From NCBI GenBank assembly GCA_004794655.1, contig SMMW01000645.1, positions 166,501 through 230,500 of the forward strand: 64,000 nucleotides of DNA. The letters are read 5' to 3'. The position numbers and the translations under genes were made by a program. Below the pieces are notes generated by a model. The model was not told the origin of the DNA and searched no databases. It worked only from the letters and a program-made list of their open reading frames with translations. Positions 35,704 to 42,883 of the stretch are shown in pieces (the stretch's first letter is position 1; each line of letters starts with the position of its first letter). Source of the stretch: Marisa cornuarietis. Taxonomy: Eukaryota > Mollusca > Gastropoda > Architaenioglossa > Ampullariidae.

Positions 35704-38700
35704 CTCCACGGTATTTCTCAAAGAACTAGTAGGATGCACTGGATGTCAAAATCGTTACGTCACGTTTGTACACATATATGCATTTTATATATATATATAT
35801 ATATATCAGTTCTCCCATTGACTGTGGCCTTCACATTGTAAACGTGTCCTTGTACTATCCTGACGTCCCTTTTAATGATCTCCTTCCGTGCATGCTGATG
35901 TTCATAAGTGTGTATCCTGAATGGAAAGCAAGAACTTCATTCACCCAAATTTGGGGAAGTATACCTTCCGATGGGTTTTCCCCACTCGTTAGCAATAAAA
36001 TTTGCATTTCACAAGACCTTTAAGACTGATGTGAGAGTCAACATGTCTACCTGTATCTTCAGGATGCAGTTGATCTCTGGTCGCTAGGCGACCACGCCCC
36101 ATTGGTAGCGCTGAAATTCTCGATGCTTCGGTCAAGGATTGCAGATAGGGAAGGTAGGTAAAGGTGGTCACCTGAGGACTACTCATGATATGCGTTGAAG
36201 ATGAAGATGAAGACAACGTCGATGAAGAAGTTGAGATTGTAGGAACACTCCAGTCATCTTTACCAGAATGAGCATCATATTTTGATGTCGAATCTAGATC
36301 ACCCGAGATTTTGAAAAGGGTACATCTTTTGATCAGCATCTTCAGAAGTTTCAAGTTCTGGATGATGCTTCCTGATGAAACCCTAAAGAGTTCCTGAAAA
36401 CCAGCGTTGATATTTATAGTACATTTAACTGTCTATGGTACATTTCCCAACGTCTCTCTTACCTCAATGACAATGGATCATTGGGTTATTGTAACCTTTT
36501 ACAGGAAACAAATAATGTCTCCAAGGCCCGTGCCTCATGTTCTGTGTTTCATTTCTGAACCTTGCCTGTTAAATCCTCTCCTTCTCTCTCTCTCTCTCTT
36601 TCTTTCTTTTCTCTTCTTGCTCTCGCCCCATTTGGGTAGATGCACGTTGGGATTTTAATTTTCGTTGTTTGTTCTTGTGTGAACACGTCGTGGATTTTCA
36701 AACGGCACAACAGCTAAAGCACTTATCACTGATAAAGATTGACTTTCTGGGTTCAGATCTCCTCTCGGACCGGCTGCTCTGCCAGAATTAAAATTAAAAA
36801 AAAAGTACCTGAGGTTTGAGTACTGGCACTTACAATCCCAGCGTTGTGACCTGAGCTGAGTACAATTTCACTGTTTGGTTTGCTTGCTTATTGGACTTTA
36901 CAATTCTCTTAGTCTTCACCTATTTATTGCTATCTTAACCTACAACAGAGTGTTGAAATAAATACCACCAACATACAAAACACAATGGTGTAAAATGTGT
37001 CTTCTTCTGTCAACCCTTCAAATTGTTTTGAGAACTTTTTCAAATCGTTATCCCATGCTGCTTTATTAGTTTACTCAAAAAAGAGATGTTCAAGAAGAAA
37101 GACTTGATTGACAAACCTGGCTACAGGAACAAGATATTTTTAATTTACGACATGACTCCACTTGAAGTAAAACTTCTGAACCATTGGAAAGGCTTGGAGT
37201 GTGTGGACAAAGCGTGATCTCCTAGCAAACTTTGTAAGGTGTCTCTCAAAACTAGCCAGTCACCAAACAATCGTACTCCTCAAGAAATTGTGTGCTTTTT
37301 GAATTATTCTTATTACTGTATGCAGATAGTACTGACATTTGTTTAAATACCAGAAAACCAACAGAACGATTGAGACTGTATAAAAAATCCTATGACAAGT
37401 GGAACTTGACAATTAACCCAGACAAAACAAAAATAGTTATGTTTTCTAGAGGTAAAATAAAAAAGTTTATATATAATGGTGAGAAACTTGAAACAGTAGA
37501 TTACTTTTTATCTTGGCCTGAACTAAATAATAATAACAAATTTCTTGTAGCACAAAAAGATTTATATGACAGACCTTCAAAAGCCAGGTTTGATCTACTT
37601 TAAAAAGGTAAACAGTCACAATTACAAGGTATACAATATGTTTGACAAAATTGTTCTTCCAATACTTACTTAGGTCATGAAATGGGCATCAGAAAGCAAC
37701 AATATTTGTGTTAAACTACAGCTACGATTCTACAAAACGATTCTCAAAGTACGAAAGTCCACCCTATCTTATATCTTGTGGCTGATTCCCTGTTAGTCTT
37801 CTTAATAAAAGGATAATTCTCAGTTTTTAGTTGAAATTGATTAATGCAAATAACAGTAATAAACTATCAAGTACTGTATAAAAAACCGCTTCTAAATTTA
37901 CATGAAAGAAGCATCATTAAATCTAGTTATATCAATACTGTTCAGACAAATCTTGGCCTAGGTGGAATATGGATAAATCAGAAAAGCATAAACATATCAG
38001 GTGATTGGTTGAAGAAGTAACTAGGTCCCTTCAGCACCAGTACATTTAGAGTTGGCTAGGAAAAACTAAAATCCAAACAAATATACTCAAATAATACAAT
38101 TTCAAAACTACCTTTTCACTAGGACCCTAATTAAAAATACTTCCTGTGCATGATTATCTCCTTTTAATAAAATTACGGCCATCGAACAACTACGTTTCGA
38201 TGAATGAATTTAGGCAAATTAAAATCCCTAGAAAATATAGGTTCTGTAGACTCTTTAATACTAGAGATATAGGGGGTGAATTTTCATTATCTAATTGATT
38301 GTAACATTTACTGACCAGCGTAAAGTTAGGAAAGAACGATACACAAAATTAGTTTCTATTAGCTGTTATCAACCGACCAGTGAAAATGTCTTTGTGGGTG
38401 TGGGAGTTAGTGAGAGATACTGCATATAAAGATAAATAGGAATGTGTAAGAATATGTATATCTATTTCCTAGTACCTCAATTACTTAGATTCTATATGCA
38501 TTGTGTCTTCACATCTCACCTTTAGTACCGAAAAGGGCTGGGTGGAGAGCACGTGCATGACGTAGCAAGGAGCCCAGTAAGAGCGCAAGGCTTCCACAAG
38601 CATACGATGCACCATCGCCAAGGCATCAGGTGACGACAGGTCGACTTCGCACAAGGGCACGTAGTTCTCAGTCATCAGTCGCGCTGACAACTCCGTCTCA

Positions 38701-41700
38701 GAATACGGCACCACAGGAAAAGACAGGAGCTCTTTAAGTTAACAAAGGAAAGCAGGACAGCAAGAAGGGTAAAGACAATAAAAGAGAAGACCCCACTAAA
38801 CCACATAATGAATACTCACATAACGTTTAGATGCAAAAAGACAGATGAAACACTAAATTCTAATAAAGAAAATATAGTATCAAAAAGAAAGAAATTAAAT
38901 TATATCATGTTTCTATGATCTTATCAAAATTTTGGCAATGAGACCAAATGGCAATAGTCAGTCTCTTTTCTCGCGTTGCAATTTTAAAATTTAAGTGGCA
39001 GTAATCAAGGCTTTGTAACGTAGAAACACTTGACAAGCTTGAGTCAACACGCACGCACATGATAGTCCATTTTAAGAGGATTTTCTTCACAAGTGATAGA
39101 GCTTGCCAAAATCCTAGTACAAACAACACATGTTTAGCAAGATTACATAAAAACACGGCGATTTATGATCAATTGGTATTCACGATCATAACTGTTTTGT
39201 TACCCAAGGCCACGACTTTGCACAGCCTGTTGGACAGTTTGTGAATCGCCGAGGCATGGAGATAGCGCTGTTGGACCTCGTGGAATATCTCGCGTCGTTT
39301 GTCCAAATTGCGCGTCTGTCGGAATCGTTGAACGTGCAGCCAGCACCCCAAAACGCTGGAGCCGGAGGAGTTCCGGAGGTGCTCACGGAACAGGTACATG
39401 CCAGCCACGCTACCCAGCAGGTTGTTGGCGAACACCTGCAGTTCATGATGGGTCCGCCTGTCGCAGTCTGCACCAGTCAATTCATTGCAATCGGTCACGT
39501 GGTCTTTACGTAACGCTACGTAATTGTATTTGAACATCTCCACAACCACAAACGCACACCAGTTCATTGAGTACATCCGTGCCTTATTAGAGTACACTAA
39601 ACTGTATTAGACCACACCAAGCACACTACCAACGTAAGAAATTACCGGACTTCTTGAACCGCAGCTCAAAATCGAGGTTTTGCAGTTTATGGCACAGCTG
39701 ATATTCCAGAAAGAGGTGTGTCTTCGTGAACAGGTGAAACCTGCGGGCAGCTATCCATGCTACTATCCTGTCACGCTTCGAAAACAACAATAACATCAGA
39801 CCTTACGCAACTTACCATCCTTTTGTCTATTTTATGCGCTTAACTAGAAAATTAGAAACAGTCTTGTGTATACAGATATTTCAATATCTATATTAGTTTT
39901 AAAATGTGGTCAGGTTACATATGCATGATAACGGCACTTTTACCTCCCTGGTCAGTTATTGTAGAGTGTCTTCATTTTTTATTGTAATTTTGTTTTTTTC
40001 ATTGTTTCGTTGCTTCTGGGCAATGGACCTGGGATAAATTGATCAATCAATCAATCTCTCCCTCTCACGTGAGAGTGAGAGAGAGAAAAGGAATCAAGAA
40101 AATGGTTAAGATAGGTATTCACTATACTCCTTCATCGTTACCGCAATAATTTTGCATACAGTGCTGCATCTGATTTACATAAAAAGAGTGAGGAAGGGAG
40201 ATAGGGAGGAATATAGAAAGCAAGAAACTCACATTCACTGCTGTGAAAACTGGTGGGTCAAATATGATGTTTCCGTCGTGCACCTTAATCAGCATTCTTT
40301 GACCGAACACCTGAACATTGTTCATGAACTGTATCATTTTAAATCAGGTTATTCTCTATTTTAGAAGATAAAGTTATTTAAATAATTGGTAGCCGTCTTC
40401 AAAGAACATTCGTCTTACTCTTGAAAGCTATGGAACTACATGATAAACATTTTACCGTTTTAATCCATTCCCCATCTAATAGGCATAGTTTCTCAGTTCC
40501 ATTTTCTAAATGCATTTCTTTAGAAAGTTTACTTCCCTGCTTGTAGAATGTGCCATATGCTTAAAAGATAGAGATGATAGCCGCACCGACCAACAACAAA
40601 GCGCACAGCCAAGTACCTGTGACCCGACTGACCCTGTGCTCTGGTCAGATTATCACCAAGGCTATAGATGCCGCAGCATTTTTAGACCTACGCTTGCCTC
40701 GTAACCTTATCTTCACCTCAGACCTACAGATCCGGCTACACTTTACCGAATCAACAGAAATCGGGTCTAGGAGGCCCGCCGGCGCCCGAGGCTCTCGATC
40801 TACCCGGTTAATGACGGTGCCACCGCTGTCAGTAGTCAGTCAGACCGGCCTTGTCCTCGGACTGCTATGTTTTGACGGCTGAGTACCTTACCGTGGCTCG
40901 CCGACACAGGTATCAGCTGACTGTTACATATTTCCAACGAGCTCTCTTCGCTTGTCCCTCTTGGACACAGCGAGCTCTGCTTCTAACCCTGTCGTGATAA
41001 AAATCACTACGCTAACCCTATGGTCGTTGACCCATCCGGTACTCCTTCGTGTTACCTGATCAGCTTCTATGACTAAACGTTGGTTCTATAAGTGATCTAA
41101 CTTTCCAGCGAATACCTAGTCCAGCTACACTTTTAGCAGCTGCACGAAGACGTCAACATCACAACTCGTCCATCGGATGCTGGACGCAGACTGTTATTCT
41201 TCGCTGTTCACATAGTTTTTGACCACTCTTCTGTTTGCTATTTCACGAAGACATGTTCAACTACCTCTTCTTGACAATGACTTTGTCCGAATAACGCACA
41301 CACAGAACACTTCTCATATACGAAACAATATAAGACCTACTTCAACAACTCATTACAGACAATAACAATATAAGACCTGTTACAACTCATTACATACATT
41401 ACCAATATAAGACCTACTACACTTTATTACATACATTACCAATATAAGACCTACTACACTTCATTAAAAACAGTAACAATATATGAGCTTCAGCAACTTA
41501 TCACATACATTAACAATATAAGACCTACAACAAGTCATTACATAAACTAACAATATAAGACATGCTAGAACTCATTACATGACAATATATGACCTACAGA
41601 AACTCATATCATACATTCTAAATATAAGACCAACTACAATTCATTATATACATTAACAATATGAGACCTGTAATGTCTTTACAGCTACGTAACTCAGTAC

Positions 41701-42134
41701 TGGTGTTGAGAAATAACCTTTATTCAGACACAAACTTAATCGACCGCTCTGCAGTTTGTCGGCTGTCTAATTCCCTCATTCCGGCTTCCCGCCTTTAGAA
41801 CCAAGTAACAGTGCAAAACCCAGACGAGCTCATAGGTCACCAGTCTTAGTCTATGAGTTACTATAGTCTACTCTAGACTTTCTATATAGGTTCCTCTAGG
41901 ATACGACAAGACCTACAACAACTCATGACATAGATGGATTGACAGTATAAGACCTGCAACAACTCATTACATACATTTACAATAATGAAATAGCAAACTC
42001 AGTTGACTGGAGTAAAGCTGCTACAATTTTAGTGTTTGTGGTGGTGGTAATGATGGCAGTAGCATTGGAGCGGAGGTGCTGACTGTTTTGAGTTTCTATG
42101 ACACATTCAGTAAGCTATATGATGCATTAACGTG

Positions 42135-42195
<61 letters not shown>

Positions 42196-42836
42196 GAAAG
42201 CAAAGAAAAAATGTACTGACCAGGAAAATCCCAATATTAGATTAAGTGATATGTTACCGGCAAGTTGAGAAAAACATTGAAGTAGTCCACAAATAAGCGG
42301 TCGTGGAGATGCTTGGCTAGAAACTCCTCCGTCTTTCTCAAATTCTCTTCTGAAGCAGATTTCAATAAGGCACACTATTCTTCAACAGAGAGGTTCAGTC
42401 CATTCATTTTTTGTTTCCATCTTAAAGACCTGTTCCAGGTCATAGTTAGAATTTAGTATATTACTTAAAAGTTTAGTTCCCGAAAGCGTTTGTGCTACAC
42501 AAAAATTCAATGATAATATTTCCTTACTTGAGTGACTAGCATAGCATAGCTACTTTCTATTACCGCACTCTTTCTTTCAGAAATAACTGACATTCCATCT
42601 TGCACCTCTTTTATGTAACGATGCGCACTCTTGTACTATTTTTAGTTTTCTCGCTCTTTCACCCACAGAATTGTTGAGTGTATGCAATTTTCCGAGCTTT
42701 TGGATGCTAATTAGAATTATTGTCCAAACTCTTCGTAAATTATTTACGAGGGATATAAATCCAGACCAAGTTAATATTTAACATGACATTAGCTTGAAGA
42801 ACGTTTATCTCCGTTTCTCTCTCTCTCTCTTTCTCT

Positions 42837-42883
<47 letters not shown>

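Larger units (their letters stand above)
40329..42257. other. Intron 2 of paralog B
   Basis: Contains a more GC-rich unidentified stretch (about 40580-41300), a minisatellite (41325-41990) and a CA repeat (42137-42192). The open frame at 40574-40882 is not supported as a gene. Confidence 0.5.

Noticed and set aside
40574..40882. 102-codon plus-strand open frame in intron 2 of paralog B
   Set aside because: No similarity recognised, no conservation in paralog C, ordinary length by chance in GC-richer sequence.
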